NCBI RefSeq assembly: GCF_000022145.1
Contig: NC_011891.1
Location: 4,632,501 to 4,696,500 of the forward strand
Reading direction: 5' to 3'
Source of the DNA: Anaeromyxobacter dehalogenans 2CP-1
Lineage (GTDB): Bacteria > Myxococcota > Myxococcia > Myxococcales > Anaeromyxobacteraceae
DNA length: 64,000 nucleotides
Part shown: positions 1-7,405 of the stretch, piece after piece
Numbering within the stretch: position 1 is the first letter of the stretch
Layout of the letters: the number at the start of each line of letters is the position of its first letter
Position numbers and translations under genes: made by a program
The notes under the pieces: model-generated
The model's input: the letters and a program-made list of their open reading frames with translations, nothing else
What the model was told of the DNA's origin: nothing
Database searches by the model: none

Positions 1-44
1 AGCGCCAGCGCGCCCCCGACGGCCTTGCGGCGGCGGACGGTCAC
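1..44 (-). CDS. pstA: Phosphate ABC transporter permease PstA, N-terminal fragment
   Basis: Only the first 14 codons are in the window (GTG start, then TVRRRKAVGGALA). The start overlaps the pstC stop in a GTGA arrangement, and GGAGGGG stands just upstream as ribosome binding site. Position directly after pstC in an operon led by pstS makes PstA the expected product, the second inner-membrane permease subunit of the high-affinity phosphate importer. The call rests on gene order; the fragment is too short for homology. Confidence 0.7.
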   Translation of the reverse strand, partial: MTVRRRKAVGGALA

Positions 45-1051
45 GCCGCCCCTCCGGACATGCGGCGCACCAGGCGCTTCACGAAGGCGGCGGCGAGCGC
101 GTTCAGCACGAAGGTGAACAGGAAGAGCTCGACGCCGATGAAGAACAGCACCGAGTAGTGCGCGCCCCCGAACACCACCTCGCCCATCTCCGCGGCGATG
201 GTGGCGGGGAGCGTGCGCACCGAGTCGCCCAGGCTCCAGGAGGTGATGGCCGCGTTGCCGGAGGCCATCAGCACGATCATGGTCTCGCCGATGGAGCGGC
301 CGAAGCCGAGGACCACGCCGGCGAGGACCCCCGGGGCGGCCGCGGGCAGGATCACCCGGAACGCCGTCTCCCAGCGCGTGGCGCCGAGCGCCAGCGAGGC
401 CTCGCGGTAGGCGCGAGGCACCGCCTGGAGCGCGTCCTCGCTCACCGTGAAGATGACCGGGATGACCGTCAGCGCCAGCCCGAGCCCGGCCACCACCGCG
501 TTCAGCCGGAACGTGAAGCCGAACGCGGACTGCAGCCAGGTCGCCATCACCATCAGGGCGAAGAAGCCGAGCACGACCGAGGGGATGCCGGCGAGCAGCT
601 CGATGACCGGCTTCAGCACCTCGCGCAGCCGGCGCGGCGCGAACTCCGAGGCGTAGAGCGCCGCCGCGATGCCGACCGGGACCGAGACCAGCATGGACAC
701 CGCCGTCACCTTCAGCGTGCCGACGAACAGCGGGATCATCGAGTACTTCGGCACCCCGCTCACCGGCTGCCACATGTAGCCGGGCGGCCGGCTGGGGCGG
801 AGCACCTGCGGGAGGAACATCTTGCCGAAGCTCGCCTCGCCCCGGACCTCGGGGTCGGTGAGCAGCGGCAGCGCCTCGCGCGCCACGAACACGAAGATGA
901 GGACGACGGCGGCGATCCCCGTGAGCGCGATCAGGGTGATGATCCCCCGGATCGCCGCCTCGCGGAGCTGCCGCCGCCGGATGGAGGGGAGAGGGCGGTC
1001 CTCCCCCCTCCGGAGCGGTGCGATGGCCGGCACGGACGCGGATTCAGCCAT
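41..1051 (-). CDS. pstC: Phosphate ABC transporter permease PstC
   Basis: 336 aa inner-membrane permease of the PstSCAB phosphate importer. After a basic N-terminus (residues 1-35) a first membrane helix follows, then a periplasmic stretch and a MetI-type permease domain from about residue 110 onward with the EAA-type loop (EASLALGATRWETAF, then GRSIGETM near residue 255), which docks the ATPase PstB. Length is slightly above the usual 300-320 aa because of the long N-terminus. It follows pstS by 51 bp and overlaps pstA by 4 bp. Three GTGRC repeats at 11-bp spacing lie just upstream, so it may also be started from its own Pho-regulated promoter. Confidence 0.95.
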   Translation of the reverse strand: MAESASVPAIAPLRRGEDRPLPSIRRRQLREAAIRGIITLIALTGIAAVVLIFVFVAREALPLLTDPEVRGEASFGKMFLPQVLRPSRPPGYMWQPVSGVPKYSMIPLFVGTLKVTAVSMLVSVPVGIAAALYASEFAPRRLREVLKPVIELLAGIPSVVLGFFALMVMATWLQSAFGFTFRLNAVVAGLGLALTVIPVIFTVSEDALQAVPRAYREASLALGATRWETAFRVILPAAAPGVLAGVVLGFGRSIGETMIVLMASGNAAITSWSLGDSVRTLPATIAAEMGEVVFGGAHYSVLFFIGVELFLFTFVLNALAAAFVKRLVRRMSGGAA

Positions 1052-1068
1052 GGCTCGATTGCGCGGAC

Positions 1069-1095
1069 GTGGCGGCCGTGTGACGGGACGGTGAC
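1069..1095 (-). promoter_or_regulatory. Putative Pho box upstream of pstC
   Basis: Plus strand shows GTGGC at 1069, GTGAC at 1080 and GTGAC at 1091, exactly 11 bp apart; on the coding strand these read GTCAC/GCCAC. PhoB of enterobacteria binds TGTCA direct repeats with 11-bp spacing, so this is a good PhoB-site candidate. It sits in the 51-bp pstS-pstC gap. Confidence 0.6.
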
Positions 1096-1102
1096 GACGC
1101 CC

Positions 1103-1921
1103 CTACTTGATCGGGAAGTAGCCGACCTTGGTGACGAGCTGCTGGCCCTCGGGCGAGAGGCAGTAGTCGATGAACGCCTTCACCTCGCCGGCCGGCTTGG
1201 CGCGCGTGTACATGAACAGCGGGCGGGCCAGCGGGTACTTCCCGCTCTTCACGTTCTCGGCGCTGGGCGCGTACGCCTGGCCGTCGGCGCCCACCACCTT
1301 CACCTCCTTCACCCCCTTGGCGTAGGCGGCGCCGCCGTACCCGATGCCGCCCTTCTCCTTCGCGACCGCGTTCACCACCGCGGCCGTGCCGGGGAGCGTC
1401 TGCGCGGCCGGGGCGTAGTCGTCGCCCTTCAGCACGTGCTCCTTGAAGAACACGTAGGTGCCGGAGGAGTTCTCGCGGGAGTAGAGGACGATGCGCTGGT
1501 CGGGCCCGCCCACCTGCTTCCAGTTGGTGACGTCGCCCACGTAGATCTGGTGGAGCTGGTCGATGGTGAGCTGGCTCACCGGGTTCGACTCGTTCACGTA
1601 CAGCGCGACGCCGTCCTGCGCGACCGGGATCTCGGTGGGGAGGACGCTGTAGCGCTCGCGCACCTTGCCCTTCTCGTCCGACTTCATCGAGCGCGAGGCG
1701 TTCGCGATGTCGGTGGTGCCGTTGATGAGCGCGGCGATCCCGGTGCCGGAGCCGCCGCCGGTGACCTGCACCTTCTTGCCGGGGTTCTTGTTCATGTAGT
1801 CCTCGGCCCAGCGCTGGGCGAGGATCACCATCGTGTCGGAGCCCTTCACGGTCACGGCGGCGGAGGCGAGGGCCGGAACCGCCGCGGCGAGCGCGGCGAG
1901 GGCGAGCAGCATGCGCTTCAT
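1103..1921 (-). CDS. pstS: Phosphate-binding periplasmic protein PstS
   Basis: 272 aa. A Sec signal peptide (KR followed by a long Leu/Ala core, cleavage after ALASA about residue 21) leads into a PBP-like fold beginning VTVKGSDTM, with the phosphate-contact segments GGGSGTGIAALINGTTDIA and SRENSSGTY typical of PstS. It delivers phosphate to PstC/PstA. ATG is preceded by AAGGAG at good spacing. Upstream (1976-2002) are three GTGAM repeats at 11-bp spacing, consistent with PhoB control. Confidence 0.95.
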   Translation of the reverse strand: MKRMLLALAALAAAVPALASAAVTVKGSDTMVILAQRWAEDYMNKNPGKKVQVTGGGSGTGIAALINGTTDIANASRSMKSDEKGKVRERYSVLPTEIPVAQDGVALYVNESNPVSQLTIDQLHQIYVGDVTNWKQVGGPDQRIVLYSRENSSGTYVFFKEHVLKGDDYAPAAQTLPGTAAVVNAVAKEKGGIGYGGAAYAKGVKEVKVVGADGQAYAPSAENVKSGKYPLARPLFMYTRAKPAGEVKAFIDYCLSPEGQQLVTKVGYFPIK

Positions 1922-1975
1922 GGAGTTCTCTCCTTCTCGGTTGGCTGCGATCTAGATCTCGACGAGGGAGGACCG

Positions 1976-2002
1976 GTGACGGTCGCGTGACGACCGCGTG
2001 AA
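1976..2002 (-). promoter_or_regulatory. Putative Pho box upstream of pstS
   Basis: GTGAC at 1976, GTGAC at 1987 and GTGAA at 1998: three direct repeats with exact 11-bp periodicity. On the coding strand the unit reads KTCACGCGRYC. It lies about 55-80 bp before the pstS start, where an activator site is expected. Confidence 0.7.
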
Positions 2003-2025
2003 CCCGTCACCGGGCCGCCGGACGC

Positions 2026-3210
2026 CTAGAACTTCGCCTGGAGCTGCGCGACGAAGCTGTCCTTCTTCGGGTCGGATGGCGCCGTGTCGCCCTTCTCCCG
2101 GTTCATCGGGTGGTAGTAGGCGACCGACAGCTTCAGGTTGCTGCTGAGGATGGTGTGCAGCGCCGCCGAGACCTCGTCGGTGATGAAGACCTTCCCCTGG
2201 TTGGCCGCGAGGTTGCGGTCGAGCTTCACGTTCGGGTTGAACGTGTCGTAGCGGACGGCCACCTGGTTCCAGGGCCCGACGTTCTGGGTGAGGATGACGT
2301 CCCAGCCGTAGCCGATGAGCCCCAGGCTGTCGCCGGCGCCGCCCGCGCCGGTGCCGATGGCGGTCTTGCCCCACACGTACTCGCCCTTCAGCGCGGTGCC
2401 ACCGACCGGGAGCAGGTCGAGGTAGAGCTGCAGGTCGGCGCCGAGGCGCACGCGATCGTAGGTCTCGTTGGTGGCCGAGGTGTAGTCGATGGTCTTGCCG
2501 TACCAGCCGGACACGCCGCCGGTGATCATGCCGAGGTCGACGCCGAGGCGGCCGATCACGTCCTTGCGCTGGTCGTTGTCCTTGCCGGCCGCGCCGTCCA
2601 CGCCGTTGCCGTTGAACACGCCCACCTTGAAGTTCACCGGGCCGTAGGCGCCGCGGAGGGCGACGCCGAGGTCGTACTCGCCCTTCAGGAAGTGGCCGGC
2701 GAACATGGCGCGCTCGAGCAGGTCGAGGTCGGAGGAGGAGCGGATGCCGACGTCGTAGCCGAACGGCATGAGCTGGAGGCCGGCGTCGATCGCGAAGCCC
2801 TTCAGGAAGGGCAGCTTGAACGAGGCGTACGCCTCCTTGAGGCCCACGCCGGAGGGCGTGGCATCGAGCTGGATAACGTACTGCGCGAGGTCGGTGTCGT
2901 AGACGGCCTTGAAGCGGCCGCGGCGGACGTAGAAGCCGTCGCGCTGGGGCGCGCCCTTCTCGTACTTCGCGGCCTCGAGCCAGCCGAACCGCGGCTGGAC
3001 GTAGCCGGAGAACTTGAGCTTCTTCAGGCCGGAGACGTCGGTCTTCATCTCGGCGAGCTGCTCGGCGAGGGCGTCCACCTGGCCCTTGAGCGCGGCGGTG
3101 TCGACCTCGGAGGATTCCGCGGGCGCGGAGGACGCCGGCGCGGCGGCCTCCTGCGCCAGCGCCGCGGGCGCGAGCCCGACGGCGAGGATGGCGGCGATGA
3201 GACGGTTCAT
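2026..3210 (-). CDS. OprP/OprO-type phosphate-selective porin
   Basis: 394 aa outer-membrane protein. Signal peptide at residues 1-19 (ends ALAQ), then an Ala/Ser/Pro linker, a short predicted coiled coil (about residues 38-65, rich in L-x-x-L and E/K) that could serve in trimerisation or peptidoglycan contact, then a beta-barrel with alternating aromatic strands (SGYVQPRFGW, FYVRRGRFK, SFVAQLQAKF at the C-terminus ending in Phe). The YVRRGRF segment is typical of the phosphate-selective porin O/P family. Placed between the pho regulators and pstS, with GTGAC repeats upstream, it probably brings phosphate through the outer membrane under starvation. Confidence 0.88.
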   Translation of the reverse strand: MNRLIAAILAVGLAPAALAQEAAAPASSAPAESSEVDTAALKGQVDALAEQLAEMKTDVSGLKKLKFSGYVQPRFGWLEAAKYEKGAPQRDGFYVRRGRFKAVYDTDLAQYVIQLDATPSGVGLKEAYASFKLPFLKGFAIDAGLQLMPFGYDVGIRSSSDLDLLERAMFAGHFLKGEYDLGVALRGAYGPVNFKVGVFNGNGVDGAAGKDNDQRKDVIGRLGVDLGMITGGVSGWYGKTIDYTSATNETYDRVRLGADLQLYLDLLPVGGTALKGEYVWGKTAIGTGAGGAGDSLGLIGYGWDVILTQNVGPWNQVAVRYDTFNPNVKLDRNLAANQGKVFITDEVSAALHTILSSNLKLSVAYYHPMNREKGDTAPSDPKKDSFVAQLQAKF

Positions 3211-3301
3211 GGGTTCCTTGCCCCTGTCGTGTTGGACGACGAGCGGATGCTCGGTTCGGGGGCTTTGTAGGAAGCCGGCGTGGCGCGCCCACGGCGCCGG
3301 G

Positions 3302-3346
3302 GTGACGCTTGCGTGAAGCGGTCACGTTCGGTGAACGATGCGTGAC
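3302..3346 (-). promoter_or_regulatory. Putative double Pho box upstream of the porin gene
   Basis: Two pairs of repeats at 11-bp spacing: GTGAC 3302 / GTGAA 3313 and GTGAA 3331 / GTGAC 3342. A further GTGAC stands at 3364. Same unit and spacing as at pstC, pstS and phoB. Confidence 0.65.
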
Positions 3347-3395
3347 GAACGCGCGAGCGGCGGGTGACCGGGGCGCGCCGGAGGCGCCGCGGCGG

Positions 3396-4526
3396 TCACG
3401 CCGCCGGCAGGCGGGCCCAGAGCCGGGTGCCGCCGGCGCCGCTCTCGACGCCGACCTCGCCGCCCATGCCCTGGACCAGGTGCTTCACGATGGCGAGGCC
3501 GAGGCCGGTGCCGCCCTGGTCACGCGATCGGCCCGAGTCCACCCGGTAGAAGCGCTCGAACAGCCGCGGCAGGTGGTGGCGCTCGATGCCGGGGCCGGTG
3601 TCGGCGACGGACACCACCCAGGCGTCGCCGTCGCGCGCCGCCGACACGGTCACCGACCCGGCGGCGGTGTACTTCACCGCGTTGTCCACCAGGTTCACGA
3701 GCACCTGCTCGAGCGCGCGGCCGTCGGCGCGGACGACGGCGCCGGCCGGGACCTCGGCGCGGAGCGCGAGCCCCTTCGCGCGCGCGGCCGACGCGAACAG
3801 CTCCAGCACCTGCCGCGCCAGCGCCCCCACCCCCACCGGCGCCAGCTCGAACGTCCACTGGCGCGACTCGATGCGCGAGAGGTCGAGCAGGTCCTGGGTG
3901 AGCCGCGAGAGCCGCTCGGCGTGGCGCGCCACGATCTCCACGAACGCGCGCCCCGCGGCGGGGTCCTCCACCGCGCCGGAGAGCAGCGTCTCCGCCGCCG
4001 CCCGGATCGCGGCGATGGGCGTGCGCAGCTCGTGGCTGGCGTTCGCCACGAAGTCGCGGCGCGTCGCCTCGGCCCGCCGGGCATCGGTGACGTCCCGGAG
4101 CAGCACCAGCACCTCGCCGCGCAGCAGCGGCGAGAGCGCGGCGAGGTAGGTGCGGCGCTGGATGGGCAGCTCCAGCCGGCGCGCGGTGCCCTCCAGCGCG
4201 CGCTTCACGGCTTCCGACAGCTCCGCGCTGCGGGTGATCTCGAGCGGCGTCAGGCCCGCGGCGCGCCCGCTCGCGGCCAGCGTGTCGAAGGCGGCGTTCG
4301 AGGCGCGCACCCAGCCGTCGCGCGAGATGAGCGCGGCGGCGTCCGGCAGCGCGGCGAGCAGCTCCTGCTCGGCCGGCACGCGCAGCGCGGAGAAGCGCCG
4401 GCGCTCGCGCTCGGCGAGCAGCTCCTCCAGCTCGCGCACGTCGCGCCCCAGGTCGGCGGGCGGCCCGCCCGACAGCTCCGCCCGCAGCGCGCGGATCGCG
4501 GCCGCCAGGGGCGATCTCGACAGCAC
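3396..4526 (-). CDS. phoR: PhoR-like sensor histidine kinase (soluble)
   Basis: 376 aa from the GTG at 4524-4526, seven bases after the phoB stop; a longer upstream reading frame overlaps phoB and is not needed. Order: short N-terminal coiled-coil-like region (1-50), PAS-type domain (about 52-150), HisKA with phospho-acceptor His165 in NASHELRTP, HATPase_c with the N box (NLVDNAVKY), G1 (DTGPGI) and G2 (GGTGLGLAI). Partner of the adjacent PhoB. Unlike E. coli PhoR no membrane helix is visible, so it must sense through protein contact (for example PstB/PhoU) or be tethered otherwise. Confidence 0.88.
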   Translation of the reverse strand: MLSRSPLAAAIRALRAELSGGPPADLGRDVRELEELLAERERRRFSALRVPAEQELLAALPDAAALISRDGWVRASNAAFDTLAASGRAAGLTPLEITRSAELSEAVKRALEGTARRLELPIQRRTYLAALSPLLRGEVLVLLRDVTDARRAEATRRDFVANASHELRTPIAAIRAAAETLLSGAVEDPAAGRAFVEIVARHAERLSRLTQDLLDLSRIESRQWTFELAPVGVGALARQVLELFASAARAKGLALRAEVPAGAVVRADGRALEQVLVNLVDNAVKYTAAGSVTVSAARDGDAWVVSVADTGPGIERHHLPRLFERFYRVDSGRSRDQGGTGLGLAIVKHLVQGMGGEVGVESGAGGTRLWARLPAA

Positions 4527-4533
4527 GCCGCCC

Positions 4534-5226
4534 TCAGCGCTTCTCGCTCGGATCCACGAGGCGATAGCCGATCCCCCGCACCGTCTCCAGCAGGTCCCGT
4601 CCCGACCCCAGCTTCTCACGGAGCCGCTTCACGTGCGTGTCCACCGTGCGCGTCTCGACCTCGGCGGACATCTCCCACACGTCCTCGAGGAGCTGATCGC
4701 GCGACTGCACCCGGCCCAGCCGCGACATGAGCGTGGTGAGCAGCTTGAACTCGAGCGGCGTGAGCACCACCTCCGCGCCGTCCACGTAGACGCGGTGGGA
4801 CTCCACGTCCACGCGGATGGGCCCGACCGACTCCGGCGGGCGCTCCGACGGGCGCGCGCCGGCACGGCGGAGCACCGCCTTCAGCCGGAGCACCAGCTCG
4901 CGCACGCTGAACGGCTTGGTCACGTAGTCGTCGGCGCCCAGCTCGAAGCCGACCACCCGGTCCACCTCGTCGCCCTTGGCGGTGAGCATCACCACCGGGA
5001 CGTGCCGGGTGCGGGGGTCGGACTTGATCTGCCGGCACACCTCCGTCCCCGAGACGTCGGGCAGCATGACGTCGAGCAGGACGAGGTCCGGCACGCGGCG
5101 GCGGAGGTGCGAGAGCGCCTGCTCGCCGGTGGTGGCGAGCAGCGTCTCGAACCCGGACGCGCGCAGGTTGAAGTCGAGGAGCGAGAGCAGGTCTCGCTCG
5201 TCGTCCACCAAGAGAACGGACGTCAC
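4534..5226 (-). CDS. phoB: Phosphate regulon response regulator PhoB
   Basis: 230 aa from the second GTG (5226), chosen because AAGG lies 7 bases upstream; a GTG at 5232 would add two residues. Receiver domain 1-120 with the acidic pair DDE near residue 8, phospho-acceptor Asp52 (LLDVMLPD) and the conserved Lys of LTAKG; winged-helix DNA-binding domain of OmpR/PhoB type from about 130 (LTPLEFKLL; TVDTHVKRLREKL; VRGIGYRL). It should bind the 11-bp-spaced repeats in this locus. Co-transcribed with phoR. Confidence 0.93.
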   Translation of the reverse strand: MTSVLLVDDERDLLSLLDFNLRASGFETLLATTGEQALSHLRRRVPDLVLLDVMLPDVSGTEVCRQIKSDPRTRHVPVVMLTAKGDEVDRVVGFELGADDYVTKPFSVRELVLRLKAVLRRAGARPSERPPESVGPIRVDVESHRVYVDGAEVVLTPLEFKLLTTLMSRLGRVQSRDQLLEDVWEMSAEVETRTVDTHVKRLREKLGSGRDLLETVRGIGYRLVDPSEKR

Positions 5227-5250
5227 GCCCACACCTTAACGCAGGGCCGG

Positions 5251-5288
5251 GTGACGGGCGCGTGGCGGCCGTGCCACGGAAAGGTGAA
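5251..5288. promoter_or_regulatory. Putative Pho box between phoB and the divergent OmpA-like gene
   Basis: GTGAC 5251, GTGGC 5262 and GTGAA 5284 fall on one 11-bp register, with a degenerate GCCAC at 5273. The site lies in the 91-bp divergent gap, so it could autoregulate phoBR and also act on the gene starting at 5318. Confidence 0.5.
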
Positions 5289-5305
5289 GTCGACGCCGGC
5301 GGGGG

Positions 5306-5317
5306 TAGGATGGCGGG
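5306..5317 (+). promoter_or_regulatory. -10-like hexamer for a leaderless transcript
   Basis: TAGGAT at 5306-5311 is followed by only six bases before the ATG at 5318, and no Shine-Dalgarno sequence is present. That spacing would put transcription start at or next to the A of ATG. Confidence 0.4.
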
Positions 5318-6391
5318 ATGCGCCCGGCCGCCGCAGCCCTGCTCCTGCCCGCCCTCGCCTGCGCCGCCGGCGCGCGGCCCCCGTCCGCGCTGGGCGCCGC
5401 GGACGCCGGGCCGAGCCGCTGCCTGCTCCTGGCGCCGTTCGAGAACGCCAGCGACGCGCCGCACGCCGGCGAGGCGGCCACCGCCGCGGTGCGGGCCGCG
5501 CTCGATCCCGCCCGGACCGCCGCGCTCGCCGACGACGACCTGCGCGCGCTGTTCCGCGAGACGCCGCTCGAGCTTCCGGAGGGCGTCTCCCCCTCGCTCG
5601 CGCTCGAGCTCGCCGAGCTGACCGGCGCGGACGCGGCGGTCTACGGCACGGTGGAGGGCCGCTCGCGCGACGCGGCCGCGCCCACCCTGCTCGTGTCGCT
5701 GCGCGTGGTCGACGCCGGCCGCCGCGAGCTGCTGGTGGCCGAGACGGTCCCGGTCCGCCCCGCCGCCGGCGAGGCGCCCGAGGACGCCATCCGGCGCGCC
5801 CTCGCCGCGGCGCGCCCGGCGCTGGCGCGCCTCGGGGACGCCTCGGGGCGCCGCTGCTTCGACCCGGCCCGCCTCGGCGCGCTTCGCGGCGTGGCGATGG
5901 CCGAGGTGCGCCGCCAGCCCGCGCCGGCGCCGGCCGCCGTGGTGGTGCCGGTCGCCGCCGCGGCGATGCCGGCGGCGCCCGGGCCCGCGGCGGAGCCGGC
6001 GGGCACGCGCACGCCGCGGCAGGCGGACTGGGCGCGGCGACTTGCCGCAGGGGAGCGCTTCCTGCTCGAGGACGCCTCCTTCGCCGGACGGACCGCGGAG
6101 CTCCAGCGCGACGGCGGCCTGGCCGACCTCGTGCTCGCGCTCGCCGCCGCGCCGGGTGTGGCGGTCCGGGTCGAGGCGTTCGTGGACGCCACGCCCGACG
6201 CGCAGGCCGACCAGCGCCTCTCGCAGGCCATGGCCGACGCGGCCGTCGGGCGCCTGCGCGAGCTGGGCGTGGCCGAACGACGTCTCTCCGGGGTCGGATG
6301 CGGCGGGGAGCGCCCGCTCCTCCCCAACTTCACCGTTCGTGGACGTACCGCGAACCGGCGTCTCGAGATCGTGGGGCACGCCGAGCCGTGA
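5318..6391 (+). CDS. Secreted protein with C-terminal OmpA-like domain
   Basis: 357 aa. N-terminal export signal (ends ALACAAG; the Cys is a weak lipobox match). Residues about 28-190 resemble periplasmic proteins that assemble a name-tagged component (LLLAPFENAS, DAAVYGTVEGRS, LRVVDAGRRELL), reminiscent of TolB-N/FlgO-like folds; this part is not firmly assigned. Residues about 235-355 form an OmpA-type peptidoglycan-binding domain: regular LREL-GVAERRLSGVGCG and a final GRTANRRLEIV, which carries the family's usual Asn-Arg-Arg signature. Divergent from phoB across a Pho-box-like site, so phosphate control is possible. Confidence 0.7.
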   Translation: MRPAAAALLLPALACAAGARPPSALGAADAGPSRCLLLAPFENASDAPHAGEAATAAVRAALDPARTAALADDDLRALFRETPLELPEGVSPSLALELAELTGADAAVYGTVEGRSRDAAAPTLLVSLRVVDAGRRELLVAETVPVRPAAGEAPEDAIRRALAAARPALARLGDASGRRCFDPARLGALRGVAMAEVRRQPAPAPAAVVVPVAAAAMPAAPGPAAEPAGTRTPRQADWARRLAAGERFLLEDASFAGRTAELQRDGGLADLVLALAAAPGVAVRVEAFVDATPDAQADQRLSQAMADAAVGRLRELGVAERRLSGVGCGGERPLLPNFTVRGRTANRRLEIVGHAEP

Positions 6392-6443
6392 CGGCGGGCG
6401 CAGCCGGTCGTCCCTTGGCTGCGGGGGAGGTAGCATCGGACGC

Positions 6444-7397
6444 GTGGAAGCCAGTCAGCCGGGCCGGACGCCAGCGGTGATGGCGCTCGCGCCGCCGCAG
6501 GATGCGGCGGTGCGCTCCGCGTTCGCGTCCACGCCGCTGGCGTGGCTGCTGGGCGCGTTCGCCACCATCCTCTCGGTGGGCGCGGTGGACTCGCTCACCC
6601 GCAGCGACGTCTCGCTCATCCTCTTCTACCTGGTGCCCATCGGCTTCGGGACCTGGTTCGTCTCGCTGCGCTGGGGCGCGGCGCTGGCGGTGGCGAGCGC
6701 GGCGGTCTCCACCGGCGCGGACGTGCTGTGGCGCCTGCAGCACGCCGCGCAGGACCTGGCGATCGGGACCCAGGTGTGGAACGGCTTCATGCTGCTCGGC
6801 ACCGCGACCGCGCTGGTGCTCGTGCTCGGCGCGCTGAAGGGGCGCCTGGAGGGGCAGGAGCTGCTCGCCCGCACCGACGCGCTCACGCAGATCGCGAACC
6901 GGCGCGCGTTCATCGAGGCGGCGCAGCTCGAGCTGGAGCGCGCCCGCCGCCACGGCCGGCCGCTCACGGTGGCGTACGTGGACTGCGACGACTTCAAGCT
7001 GGTGAACGACCGGCTCGGCCACGCGGAGGGCGACGCGCTGCTCGTCACGGTGGCGCAGACGCTGCGGGGCGGCACGCGCGCGGTGGACGCGGTGGCGCGC
7101 CTCGGCGGCGACGAGTTCGGCCTGCTGCTGCCCGAGACCGACGCGGCCATGGCCGATGCGCTGCTCGGACGCCTGCTGGCGACGCTGCAGGCCGCGGTCA
7201 CGCGGCACGGCGGCTGGAAGGTGGGCTTCTCGGTGGGCGCCGCGGTGTTCCTGTCCCCGCCGGACGACGTGGACGACCTGATGGCCCGCGCCGACGAGCT
7301 CATGTACGGCGCCAAGCGGCACGCCAAGGGCTCGATCCGCCTGGACGTGTTCGGGGGGATCGCGCCGGTGGCCGCGGACGGGACCGATCCGCGGTAG
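6444..7397 (+). CDS. Membrane-anchored diguanylate cyclase (GGDEF)
   Basis: 317 aa from GTG 6444 (305 aa if ATG 6480 is used; neither has ideal ribosome-binding spacing, and TAGCAT 7 bases before the GTG suggests a leaderless start). Four predicted membrane helices in about residues 30-135 form a small sensory module, then a GGDEF domain from about 150: DALTQIANRR, the D-D metal site in YVDCDDFK, the intact RLGGDEFG active loop and an RAVD I-site five residues before it. It should make cyclic-di-GMP and be product-inhibited. No EAL domain. Confidence 0.88.
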   Translation: MEASQPGRTPAVMALAPPQDAAVRSAFASTPLAWLLGAFATILSVGAVDSLTRSDVSLILFYLVPIGFGTWFVSLRWGAALAVASAAVSTGADVLWRLQHAAQDLAIGTQVWNGFMLLGTATALVLVLGALKGRLEGQELLARTDALTQIANRRAFIEAAQLELERARRHGRPLTVAYVDCDDFKLVNDRLGHAEGDALLVTVAQTLRGGTRAVDAVARLGGDEFGLLLPETDAAMADALLGRLLATLQAAVTRHGGWKVGFSVGAAVFLSPPDDVDDLMARADELMYGAKRHAKGSIRLDVFGGIAPVAADGTDPR

Positions 7398-7405
7398 ACA
7401 GGGGC

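Noticed and set aside
6042-6443. N-terminal extension of the GGDEF gene back to 6042
   Set aside because: Overlaps the OmpA-like gene in another frame, and the encoded sequence is Arg/Ser-rich noise without membrane helices.
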